A stretch of DNA of 35,505 bases from a virus. The notes under the pieces are model-generated. The model was given only the letters and a program-made list of their open reading frames with translations. It did not search any database and had not been told where the DNA came from. Positions 22,614 to 28,346 of this stretch are shown here, one piece after another. Numbering within the stretch: the stretch's first letter is position 1; the number at the start of each line of letters is the position of its first letter. The position numbers and the translations under genes are program-made. The stretch lies in the IMG/VR virus record IMGVR_UViG_3300035698_016763, positions 1-35,505 of that record; one strand, given 5' to 3'.

Positions 22614-23315
22614 ATGCCTACACCTCTCGCCAGAGCGCAGCTTAAGAAAGTCCTCGAAAGCCCAGAGGCTACAGCTACCGCCCTCACAGTCATACTGATG
22701 GACAACTATGGTACTGAGTTTCTGGATTGGGAACCTGATACGCTGCGTATTCAAGTTGCTGAAGATTACGGGGCAGACCTTCCGGACAACAACTGGGACA
22801 AGGTGTGGGCAGTCGTTACCCTCATGACCACCGACCTTTTCTACAACTCTCTTGAAGCCTTCAACCACATCTGTAACTCGCTAGCAGGCACTGGCGCCGA
22901 CTTCGATAAGTGGGACATCGCAGAGCCTGAGGAGATCATGTGGGGGGTTGCCGAGGCTGTACTGCTCGACCCGCCAGACAAACAGGGCTACGACTTCTCG
23001 CATGAGATCAAGCAGTTCGTGGGGCTTGCACTGTCAGAGTATGGAATCTGGAGAACACCACGCTTACTCCGGGATGTTGTGGAAGAGCCCAATCTTCCAG
23101 AGGATCCTACTGACATTAACTTCTCGGATGACGCGACGATGCACGCAGCTTTCTTCGACCACCAGTCAGCTATTCTTGCGGGGTTAGAGGAGGTTGTTCT
23201 ACAGAGGCTGCGTCTGCTTCACGCCCAGCTGCTGTCTCTTCCGCTTGAGAATGGGTCTCCCGAAGCCGTCCAATCCTTCCAACTGCCCGGTATACCGCAA
23301 CAGGCAACCCAATAG
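22614..23315 (+). CDS. Unknown protein following the 380-aa gene (233 aa)
   Basis: No family recognised. Acidic, helix-rich, with TALTVILMDNYGTEFLDWEP near the N-terminus and a Gln/Pro-rich end. The ATG at 22614 lacks a clear Shine-Dalgarno sequence; a GTG at 22605 is an alternative. The 3' end overlaps the convergent 180-aa gene by 146 nt. It probably shares a transcript with the 380-aa gene and so may be a virion-related protein, an inference from position only. Confidence 0.7.
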   Translation: MPTPLARAQLKKVLESPEATATALTVILMDNYGTEFLDWEPDTLRIQVAEDYGADLPDNNWDKVWAVVTLMTTDLFYNSLEAFNHICNSLAGTGADFDKWDIAEPEEIMWGVAEAVLLDPPDKQGYDFSHEIKQFVGLALSEYGIWRTPRLLRDVVEEPNLPEDPTDINFSDDATMHAAFFDHQSAILAGLEEVVLQRLRLLHAQLLSLPLENGSPEAVQSFQLPGIPQQATQ

Positions 23316-23712
23316 CGATTGACGTTAACGGCGCTGAGGGCGGCGTCGACACCTCGTAGTCCACGAAGTTCCACCAGTTCCCGTCTAATACCGACCAGCG
23401 ATAATCAATGATCTGCAGCGTTGATGCTTGTGCGGGTATGCGGCTATTGTCGGATACCTGCTCCCCAATGTGCAGAAGCTGATCTTTGAAGTGCTCAATG
23501 ATCGAGCGTGTAGCTTGGTCGGGGAACCCCATACGGGATAGCAAGCGATTGAGAGACACGACAAGGATGTCACCCGCCGACAACTCGAGCTCCTCGCATC
23601 CCTGTTGGAACACAAGGTGGTCGTGGTTGAAGAGGATGGACATCCCCTGTCGTATATCCGGTAACGTGAACTCGTCAGCGGTGACGAGATCTTTGATCTT
23701 TACTGAGATCAC
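23170..23712 (-). CDS. Unknown protein (180 aa, GTG start)
   Basis: Not recognised. A compact N-terminal ~130 residues (VISVKIKDLVTADEFTLPDI) are followed by a Glu/Ala-rich low-complexity tail, which is the part overlapping the convergent plus-strand gene. The GTG start overlaps the upstream stop as GTGA, with GAGG about 8 nt upstream. Confidence 0.7.
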   Translation of the reverse strand: MISVKIKDLVTADEFTLPDIRQGMSILFNHDHLVFQQGCEELELSAGDILVVSLNRLLSRMGFPDQATRSIIEHFKDQLLHIGEQVSDNSRIPAQASTLQIIDYRWSVLDGNWWNFVDYEVSTPPSAPLTSIAIGLPVAVYRAVGRIGRLRETHSQAEETAAGREADAASVEQPPLTPQE

Positions 23713-23996
23713 ATTCGGCCTCGATTGAGTTTGAACTCTTGGCGGAACTTGAGCTTTTCCGGATCAACGGTCACGGTGCCCGCAACGCACTTACCGGTCT
23801 CGTCAACAGGGTATGGGCCACCCATGGCCTCGAGGCCAGCGGTCTCCATGCCCTTTTTCATACGTTCATCGTACGCGAGCTTTCGCGCTTCGGCCGATGA
23901 GGCCTCATCTGGACGATCACCCTCCACCACAACGATAAGACACCCGTGTTCAAGACGGGTTTCCACTTCGACAATTCGAAGGTTTTCCAAAGCCAT
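23709..23996 (-). CDS. Small unknown protein (95 aa)
   Basis: Family not recognised. The N-terminal part looks like a beta-rich fold (LRIVEVETRLEHGCLIVVVEG); the rest is charged. ATG 23996 has AAAGGAG upstream, and exactly 16 nt before it lies a near-palindrome also found before the 161-aa gene at 27382. The leader holds two further hairpins. It is coupled to the 180-aa gene by a GTGA overlap. Confidence 0.7.
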   Translation of the reverse strand: MALENLRIVEVETRLEHGCLIVVVEGDRPDEASSAEARKLAYDERMKKGMETAGLEAMGGPYPVDETGKCVAGTVTVDPEKLKFRQEFKLNRGRM

Positions 23997-24012
23997 CTTC
24001 GCCGCTCCTTTC

Positions 24013-24026
24013 AGTAACGTGTTACT
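24013..24026 (-). promoter_or_regulatory. Palindrome AGTAAC-N2-GTTACT, copy 1
   Basis: The minus strand reads AGTAACACGTTACT, ending exactly 16 nt before ATG 23996 and directly ahead of GAAAGGAG. The same element, also 16 nt before an ATG, occurs at 27399-27412. Candidate operator or leader hairpin. Confidence 0.5.
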
Positions 24027-24031
24027 ACCTC

Positions 24032-24055
24032 GCGCCCGCACACACGTGAGGGCGC
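24032..24055. promoter_or_regulatory. GC-rich hairpin in the leader of the 95-aa gene
   Basis: GCGCCC / GGGCGC arms around a 12-nt loop that can itself pair CAC with GTG. It lies between the palindrome at 24013 and the larger hairpin at 24076, giving three stem-loops in about 90 nt. Confidence 0.4.
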
Positions 24056-24075
24056 ATAGCTAAGAGTAAGGCCAA

Positions 24076-24105
24076 GTGCTGGGCCCCCTTCCGAGGGCCC
24101 AACAC
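24076..24105. terminator. Strong hairpin, possible terminator after the small membrane ORFs
   Basis: GTGCTGGGCCC and GGGCCCAACAC pair over 11 positions with one mismatch and an 8-nt loop. It lies 10 nt past the stop of the 67-aa ORF on the minus strand. No T-run follows on either strand, so intrinsic termination is uncertain. Confidence 0.45.
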
Positions 24106-24114
24106 CATTAAGTG

Positions 24115-24318
24115 TCAGCCCCCAAGACCTACACGCAACCGCGTAGGCCACTGAGAAGATACAGAATAAATAGAAGCCAACCACCAATAGCGATCAGCTT
24201 CCCAATTAGGAAGGGGGAGATTTGCGACATTCGAACACCTCCGTTGTAGGAGATGCACAGCTATGAGACTCCAACCTATAGTAACGCTCAAACAAAGGCT
24301 AATGAAGATGCCACTCAT
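24115..24318 (-). CDS. Small membrane protein candidate (67 aa)
   Basis: N-terminal hydrophobic segment (residues ~3-23, GIFISLCLSVTIGWSLIAVHL), then a basic stretch LLQRRC and a Trp-rich tail. The ATG overlaps the upstream stop (ATGA) and has GGAGAGG with an 8-nt spacer. A second hydrophobic ORF of 33 aa with its own consensus ribosome binding site lies in another frame inside it. One or both may be real; nested membrane ORFs occur in phage lysis genes, but I see no lipobox or lysis enzyme. Confidence 0.4.
   Translation of the reverse strand: MSGIFISLCLSVTIGWSLIAVHLLQRRCSNVANLPLPNWEADRYWWLASIYSVSSQWPTRLRVGLGG
24129..24230 (-). CDS. Nested small membrane protein (33 aa)
   Basis: Single hydrophobic helix (FLIGKLIAIGGWLLFILYLL, residues ~7-26) and a short RGCV end. 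A consensus GGAGGT lies about 6 nt before ATG 24230, the best ribosome binding site of this segment. It is nested in a different frame of the 67-aa ORF. Confidence 0.5.
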   Translation of the reverse strand: MSQISPFLIGKLIAIGGWLLFILYLLSGLRGCV

Positions 24319-24596
24319 ATCATGCGCCTCTCCACAACACCACTGGTGAGACTACAGGTTTCAATTTCCTTTACGCCCAGGATACTCTTGAGCTTGGCTA
24401 TCTTGGCTGCTGGCATCCCAACGATCAACTGCTTAGCGCGCTGCAGAGTCTTCGTACGACTCTTGCTCCTCTTGCACTTACAGGGCTTTGGGTGCCGTAG
24501 CTCGCGCCAGAGAGCCATAATTTCACCGAACTCATTACGTACACGAGGATCATTTAGGATCCCCGCGATAGACTGTTCGGATAGAAAGAGTGCCAT
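24315..24596 (-). CDS. Small basic unknown protein (93 aa)
   Basis: Not recognised. A CKCKRSKSRTK segment near residue 39 is strongly basic with two cysteines; the rest is helical. ATG 24596 sits 1 bp past the stop of the Ser-rich gene with AGGG just upstream. Possibly nucleic-acid binding, judged by charge only. Confidence 0.65.
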   Translation of the reverse strand: MALFLSEQSIAGILNDPRVRNEFGEIMALWRELRHPKPCKCKRSKSRTKTLQRAKQLIVGMPAAKIAKLKSILGVKEIETCSLTSGVVERRMI

Positions 24597-24599
24597 AGC

Positions 24600-25121
24600 C
24601 TACCCTGAGGGTGACGACGACCAGCTGGACGAGATAGATGGTTGCGACGAAGATGAACTGCTGTAAGACGAACTGGAGCTCGAGCTGCCGAGCAACACAT
24701 TGTCCTCTGTCTCAAGGTCATCCATGCGGTTAAGCCCCTCAACAAGGGACTCGACCTCATTCTGAATATCCGTCCAAGCCTGCACGGCGTCGGCCAGGTT
24801 ACGGAAGATAAGGTCAATCGAAGACTCGCGGAAGAAGGCTCGACCCGTCTCGTTTGGTGCGGCGACGGGGTACTCTTCCATATCCGCAGGTGAGGCGACG
24901 TTCGTGAACTCGTCGTAGACATTGGTATCTCCGGCGCCAGCGGAGAACCGCCGGAAGACGAAGATAGATGAACTCATAAGGTGAGCCTCTGTAACTTCCA
25001 CGAGGATACGGTACCCGTGGAGCGCGCCTTGATCCCATCGCGTAGGGCCGCTCTTTTGCAGCCGTATGTAACGGTAAGGCCACTGTGTTGACGATGACGA
25101 TGAGCTTGAAGATGAAGCCAT
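24600..25121 (-). CDS. Ser-rich flanked protein, putative virion component (173 aa)
   Basis: A central ~125-residue domain is flanked by poly-serine runs: nine consecutive serines after MA at the N-terminus and a Ser-rich C-terminal ~30 residues with Tyr, Gln and Pro. The middle contains WPYRYIRLQKSGPTRWDQG and FVFRRFSAGAGDTNVYDEF, possibly a beta-sandwich carbohydrate- or surface-binding fold. Ser-rich linkers are common in phage structural and adhesion proteins, hence the guess. AAAGGAAAC precedes ATG 25121, and a TATAAT promoter lies just upstream. The homopolymer codons (agc/tcg/tca mixtures) invite length variation. Confidence 0.75.
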   Translation of the reverse strand: MASSSSSSSSSTQWPYRYIRLQKSGPTRWDQGALHGYRILVEVTEAHLMSSSIFVFRRFSAGAGDTNVYDEFTNVASPADMEEYPVAAPNETGRAFFRESSIDLIFRNLADAVQAWTDIQNEVESLVEGLNRMDDLETEDNVLLGSSSSSSSYSSSSSSQPSISSSWSSSPSG

Positions 25122-25150
25122 TATGTTTCCTTTCCAGAGCCGCTTTATTG

Positions 25151-25159
25151 ATTATAGCA
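25151..25159 (-). promoter_or_regulatory. Extended -10 promoter of the Ser-rich gene
   Basis: The minus strand reads TGCTATAAT, a perfect TATAAT with an upstream TGn extension; the -35 position (TGCACC) is weak. The ATG is about 30 nt downstream, giving a short leader. It is the only perfect -10 I found between genes. Confidence 0.5.
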
Positions 25160-25163
25160 CGGC

Positions 25164-26474
25164 TTACGTAGTTGGTGCAGCCTCTGGATATTCCTCATGC
25201 GTGCCTCTGCGGTTGCCCCGACCCTCGGCATCGGGCCGAATACCATCAAAGTACCAGTCAATCCGATATCCGTTTTGGCGTAGAGCTTCGCCAAGCGCGG
25301 CATCACCGCCGTTGTGGTTGAGGCGTGGATCAGGCCAGCCAAGTTCGTGAATGATCTGTCGTTCCATTGCGAACCATGCGCCAAGGACGAAGTCAACCTT
25401 CTTGTAACCCCTATCCCGCATCTTCGCGTCAGGGTGCTCAGCGAACGGCAGGCCCTTGTACCATGAGGCTTGCCTCATCCACTCCTGGTAGCCTGGACTG
25501 ATATGTACGTAGAGAGGCTTGCCGTAGCAGGCGTAACCCTGAGGGCGCCGGTTAGCTACACGCAGCGCCAGCTTCTGCAGCCAATCTCCCTCAGTCACGT
25601 AGGTGTCGTCATCGAACCAGACCACCCATGGTGACTGGATGTTGGCGAACATCTTCTGCATGAGCGGGTACTTGTTGATGTTCTTTGGCTCAATGAAGAG
25701 CTGGACATCGTCCACCTGCGACTTGATGGTACCTTCTAACCACGTCATGGTCTCCTGACACACCTCGTTGCAGCCAATGCGTAACGAGAAGGATCCTGGA
25801 GGTGTGTGCGCGATAATGCTGTTGATGCAGCGAAAGTGCAGATCCGTGTAGTTGCCGTAGATGAGTACGTGAATCTCAACCGGCAGCGACAGATGCTTCA
25901 ACTCAGGGTAAGTCTGCATCAGCGTCGCAACGTCAGGGCCGCCGTCGCGCTGAATGATCTGTGTCGTCGGCGTGGTTGGGACGGGCGCTACGGCAGGCTG
26001 TAGCTGCTGGATAGCCGCTTCACCTTGCTGGCGCATAATATCTTCTTCGTCCTTACGTGCGGTAACAACCTGACTCCAGCCAGCCCCCTTCGGTTTCCCG
26101 TCTTCGTCGACAGGCCTCTTGGTAAGCACTACACCGGACTCAAGGCGTACTTGGTCAGGGTACTCGGTTGAAGAACAGGTAGCACAAAGGATTCTACGCC
26201 TACCGACATCCCACATAGCCTCTTGGCTCTGCAGAGGCCTGCCACACTTGTCGCAGGGCTTGGCGCCCGGACCGACAGGCTGGTTTATAGGTAGAGCGTC
26301 CACGATCTTTGGCGTAGGCTCGACGGGTGCGTTGTACTTCTTATCCGCACAGCTGATACACGCAATCGTCTTGTCTTCAGCATCACGAAAAGCCTTACCA
26401 CGTACGTCACTACGACAAAGTGCGCAAATGGCCGTATCATCTGGAGCTACGGTGAAGGGTAGCAAGTCACCCAT
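25164..26474 (-). CDS. Glycosyltransferase, GT-A fold, with N-terminal zinc ribbons (436 aa)
   Basis: The C-terminal ~270 residues look like a family 2-type GT-A glycosyltransferase: VEIHVLIYGNYTDLHFRCI start, a metal-binding WFDDDTYV (DxD) and an acceptor region GLPFAEHPDAKMRDRGYKKVDFVLGAWF. The N-terminal ~110 residues hold four CxxC pairs (CALC, CISC, CDKC, CATC) forming two probable zinc ribbons, an unusual addition for a glycosyltransferase. A Gln/Pro/Thr-rich linker joins the parts. ATG 26474 has GGAGAGGAGAG upstream; the longer frame lies in the preceding gene. Sugar donor and acceptor are unknown. Confidence 0.83.
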   Translation of the reverse strand: MGDLLPFTVAPDDTAICALCRSDVRGKAFRDAEDKTIACISCADKKYNAPVEPTPKIVDALPINQPVGPGAKPCDKCGRPLQSQEAMWDVGRRRILCATCSSTEYPDQVRLESGVVLTKRPVDEDGKPKGAGWSQVVTARKDEEDIMRQQGEAAIQQLQPAVAPVPTTPTTQIIQRDGGPDVATLMQTYPELKHLSLPVEIHVLIYGNYTDLHFRCINSIIAHTPPGSFSLRIGCNEVCQETMTWLEGTIKSQVDDVQLFIEPKNINKYPLMQKMFANIQSPWVVWFDDDTYVTEGDWLQKLALRVANRRPQGYACYGKPLYVHISPGYQEWMRQASWYKGLPFAEHPDAKMRDRGYKKVDFVLGAWFAMERQIIHELGWPDPRLNHNGGDAALGEALRQNGYRIDWYFDGIRPDAEGRGNRRGTHEEYPEAAPTT

Positions 26475-26868
26475 CGGTACTCTCCTCTCCTTCTTTAAGG
26501 GGGAACGGGAGATTCCATAACTGCGAATCCAACTCGCCACTCCTGATCTTCTGTTCCGTGTGGATTGCACATAGGGCATTCCACGCCGCCGCCGCGAGAT
26601 GGTCCTCGCTGCCATCGCCCTCCAAGAACGTAAACAGGTGTCGGATAGCTGAGTCGACGTACGAAGACACCGGCTGTCCCTTTTCCCAGTTACGATCTCC
26701 GTACTTGACCGCACCATTCTCAAAGTGTTGCGCCAGTCGCTTCAACGCGATGGGTGGGATCAGGTCATACCGACCCTTCCCAGTGCGTCGATCTCTTACG
26801 CTACCTGTACCGAAGTCTGTACGATCACCCGAGTCCTGCACCGTATCAAACTTCTTGTCGTCTGCCAT
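26467..26868 (-). CDS. dATP/dGTP diphosphohydrolase-like protein, MazZ/DUF5664-like (133 aa)
   Basis: The segment FGTGSVRDRRTGKGRYDLIP, then LAQHFENGAVKYGDRNWEKG, then a helical SAIRHLFTFLEGDGSEDHLA and AAAWNALCAIHTEQ match the phage dATP/dGTP diphosphohydrolase N-terminal family (MazG-like, DUF5664), which hydrolyses purine dNTPs to dNMPs. The acidic ExxED residues would bind metal. In 2-aminoadenine phages the homologue MazZ supplies dGMP, but no purZ is seen here. AGGAG precedes ATG 26868; the stop overlaps the glycosyltransferase start by 8 nt. Confidence 0.8.
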   Translation of the reverse strand: MADDKKFDTVQDSGDRTDFGTGSVRDRRTGKGRYDLIPPIALKRLAQHFENGAVKYGDRNWEKGQPVSSYVDSAIRHLFTFLEGDGSEDHLAAAAWNALCAIHTEQKIRSGELDSQLWNLPFPLKEGEESTDG

Positions 26869-26896
26869 CAGCCTACTCCTCGCTGTCTGTACTCGA

Positions 26897-27382
26897 TCAA
26901 TCACCAAGATACTCACGCGTATGGCCCTTTATGAATCCAAGCTCCAATGCTGTGTGTGCGAACTGAGCCCACTGATGTTCGTCATACTTGAACCTCGCAG
27001 CGTTCTGAACTATAGATTTGGAGATGTCGCCGTCCTTGTGTCTACGGGTAGCCGCTTTCCAATCACAGATCATCTCTATCAGAGCCAGAAGAGACGCGGA
27101 GCCCATCTCCCAGCCAGGACCATGGTGTTCCGGATGGTGGTCGTTGTGCTTGTAGTGATGGTCGAGCGCGGGCTGCATCTCAGCCAAGCACTGCTTGTAC
27201 TCGTCACTACCGTAGGTCATACCCTTCAGCCTCTTCGTGTACCTCGAGAAGATGGGCCACTCGCTACGGGTGAGCTTCGAGCCATCGTGAACGATCGCCC
27301 GCCTCATCAGGCACAGGCAGGCTCTGAAGATGTACCATGCAACCCAGAGCTTATGTATCCATGTTGCAATATATGCGCTCAT
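26897..27382 (-). CDS. DUF5662-like metal-binding phage protein (161 aa)
   Basis: Recognisable by HDGSKLTRSEW (residues ~32-42) and YKHNDHHPEHHGPGW, then LLALIEMICDWKAATRRHKDG, which match a family of uncharacterised phage proteins (DUF5662). The many His and Asp residues resemble an HD-type metal site, so a phosphohydrolase activity is plausible but unproven. An N-terminal hydrophobic stretch (IHKLWVAWYIFRACLCL) may be an amphipathic helix. ATG 27382 has GAGAAAGG upstream and a palindrome 16 nt away. Confidence 0.8.
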   Translation of the reverse strand: MSAYIATWIHKLWVAWYIFRACLCLMRRAIVHDGSKLTRSEWPIFSRYTKRLKGMTYGSDEYKQCLAEMQPALDHHYKHNDHHPEHHGPGWEMGSASLLALIEMICDWKAATRRHKDGDISKSIVQNAARFKYDEHQWAQFAHTALELGFIKGHTREYLGD

Positions 27383-27398
27383 GCTTACCGCCTTTCTC

Positions 27399-27412
27399 AG
27401 TAACACGTTACT
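27399..27412 (-). promoter_or_regulatory. Palindrome AGTAAC-N2-GTTACT, copy 2
   Basis: The minus strand reads AGTAACGTGTTACT, ending exactly 16 nt before ATG 27382 and directly followed by GAGAAAGG. The first copy is at 24013-24026 with identical spacing. Confidence 0.5.
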
Positions 27413-27432
27413 AATCCAGAAGGGTCAGTGTG

Positions 27433-28185
27433 CTATGCAACAGTACTTTCCAAAATCCGATTGTTCTTTCTAAGATTGCAGCGCGGACAAGAGACAGCTA
27501 CATTTTGTGCCGAGTGCTCACCTTCCTTCGACAATGGAGTTATGTGGTCCATGTGCCATTTATTTTTTGGGACATGTTCACCGCAGATATGACAAACGCC
27601 GTCGTCACGTTCATAGATTGAAGCACGGGTAAAGGAGGGGCCGATGAACGCGCCCCGCTCCCGCGCACGGCGAAGAGCGCGAGCGTTACGGCCTTTCTCG
27701 CGCGATTGCTCAATATTTGCATTATACCTAACTTTATTATATTCACATATACGATCTGGGTTTGCTGCATATCGATCTCTGGCAAGCTCGCGTACCCGCT
27801 CGATATTCGCCGTGCGCCAAACTTTGCCGGATTCGTGCGCTTGTTCGCGATGTGATTCGTAATACGCCTTAGCCTGTTCGCGCATCCGTTCGGAGTTCGC
27901 CTCACGCCAGACTTTATCCTTTTCACGCGCTCGAGCAGGATTTGCCGCACGCCAGGCTTTAGCGCGTTCACGCGCCCGCCCGGGGTTCTTCTTATTCCAA
28001 GCTTCAACGCGTTCACGCGCCCGCCGAGCTTGTTCAGGGTTTGCCTGACGATAAGCTTTAGCGTAAGCCATTTCGCACTTTCGGCACTGGCAACGCCTCC
28101 CATCGCGCGATCTTTTCCTTCGGAAAAACTCTTCCAACGATTTTACTTCACCACATTTTGTACATCGTTTTGTGGGGCTAGTCAT
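27433..28185 (-). CDS. HNH endonuclease with N-terminal zinc finger and 15-aa repeats (250 aa)
   Basis: Free-standing HNH endonuclease of the phage homing type. The N-terminus has CTKCGEVKSLEEFF and CQCRKC, a zinc finger often found with HNH domains. Residues ~45-185 are about eight copies of a 15-residue unit (for example AKAWRAANPARAREK) predicted as a long charged helix. The C-terminus holds the HNH core CHICGEHVPKNKWHMDHI and SCPRCNLRKNN. No RuvC domain is present, so it is not IscB. ATG 28185 has AGGA upstream. Its leader contains two interleaved inverted repeats and a strong promoter. Nearby AT-rich stretches suggest a recent insertion into the glycosyltransferase island. Confidence 0.88.
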   Translation of the reverse strand: MTSPTKRCTKCGEVKSLEEFFRRKRSRDGRRCQCRKCEMAYAKAYRQANPEQARRARERVEAWNKKNPGRARERAKAWRAANPARAREKDKVWREANSERMREQAKAYYESHREQAHESGKVWRTANIERVRELARDRYAANPDRICEYNKVRYNANIEQSREKGRNARALRRARERGAFIGPSFTRASIYERDDGVCHICGEHVPKNKWHMDHITPLSKEGEHSAQNVAVSCPRCNLRKNNRILESTVA

Positions 28186-28206
28186 CTCGTATTCCTGAAG
28201 ATAATT

Positions 28207-28305
28207 CACGAACGTCGCAGCCTGAAATGAGACCTCACTAGGGGTGGGGGCGCAACTGCGACGTTCGTGGGATCAAGTAATGTCATAACATGAAGTCTCA
28301 TTTCA
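28207..28305 (-). ncRNA. Interleaved inverted repeats (pseudoknot-like leader) of the HNH gene
   Basis: Arm A CACGAACGTCGCAG (28207-28220) pairs perfectly with 28256-28269 (14 bp), and arm B TGAAATGAGAC (28223-28233) pairs perfectly with 28295-28305 (11 bp). The order A-B-A'-B' is that of an H-type pseudoknot, with connectors of 2, 22 and 25 nt. The predicted transcript begins at about the B' arm and the structure ends about 21 nt before ATG 28185. It may be a structured leader RNA, a regulatory element or overlapping DNA-binding sites. Confidence 0.6.
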
Positions 28306-28310
28306 CATTC

Positions 28311-28339
28311 AATGTATCATTACAAGATATCTATGTCAA
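28311..28339 (-). promoter_or_regulatory. Sigma70-like promoter of the HNH gene
   Basis: TTGACA (28334-28339), exact 17-bp spacer, TACATT (28311-28316) on the minus strand, just past the stop of the upstream glycosyltransferase. Predicted start of transcription is near 28304. Confidence 0.65.
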
Positions 28340-28346
28340 GGTAAGA

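Noticed and set aside
26558-27403. Plus-strand ORF of 281 codons
   Set aside because: It is antisense to the dNTP diphosphohydrolase-like and DUF5662-like genes and has no domain signature.
27433-28305. IscB/IsrB with HEARO (omega) RNA
   Set aside because: The protein has an HNH core but no RuvC segments or PLMP domain, and the leader is much shorter than a HEARO RNA.
28186-28346. Group I intron
   Set aside because: No split host gene flanks the region, and I could not identify the conserved intron core (P, Q, R, S elements); the glycosyltransferase upstream ends with its own stop.
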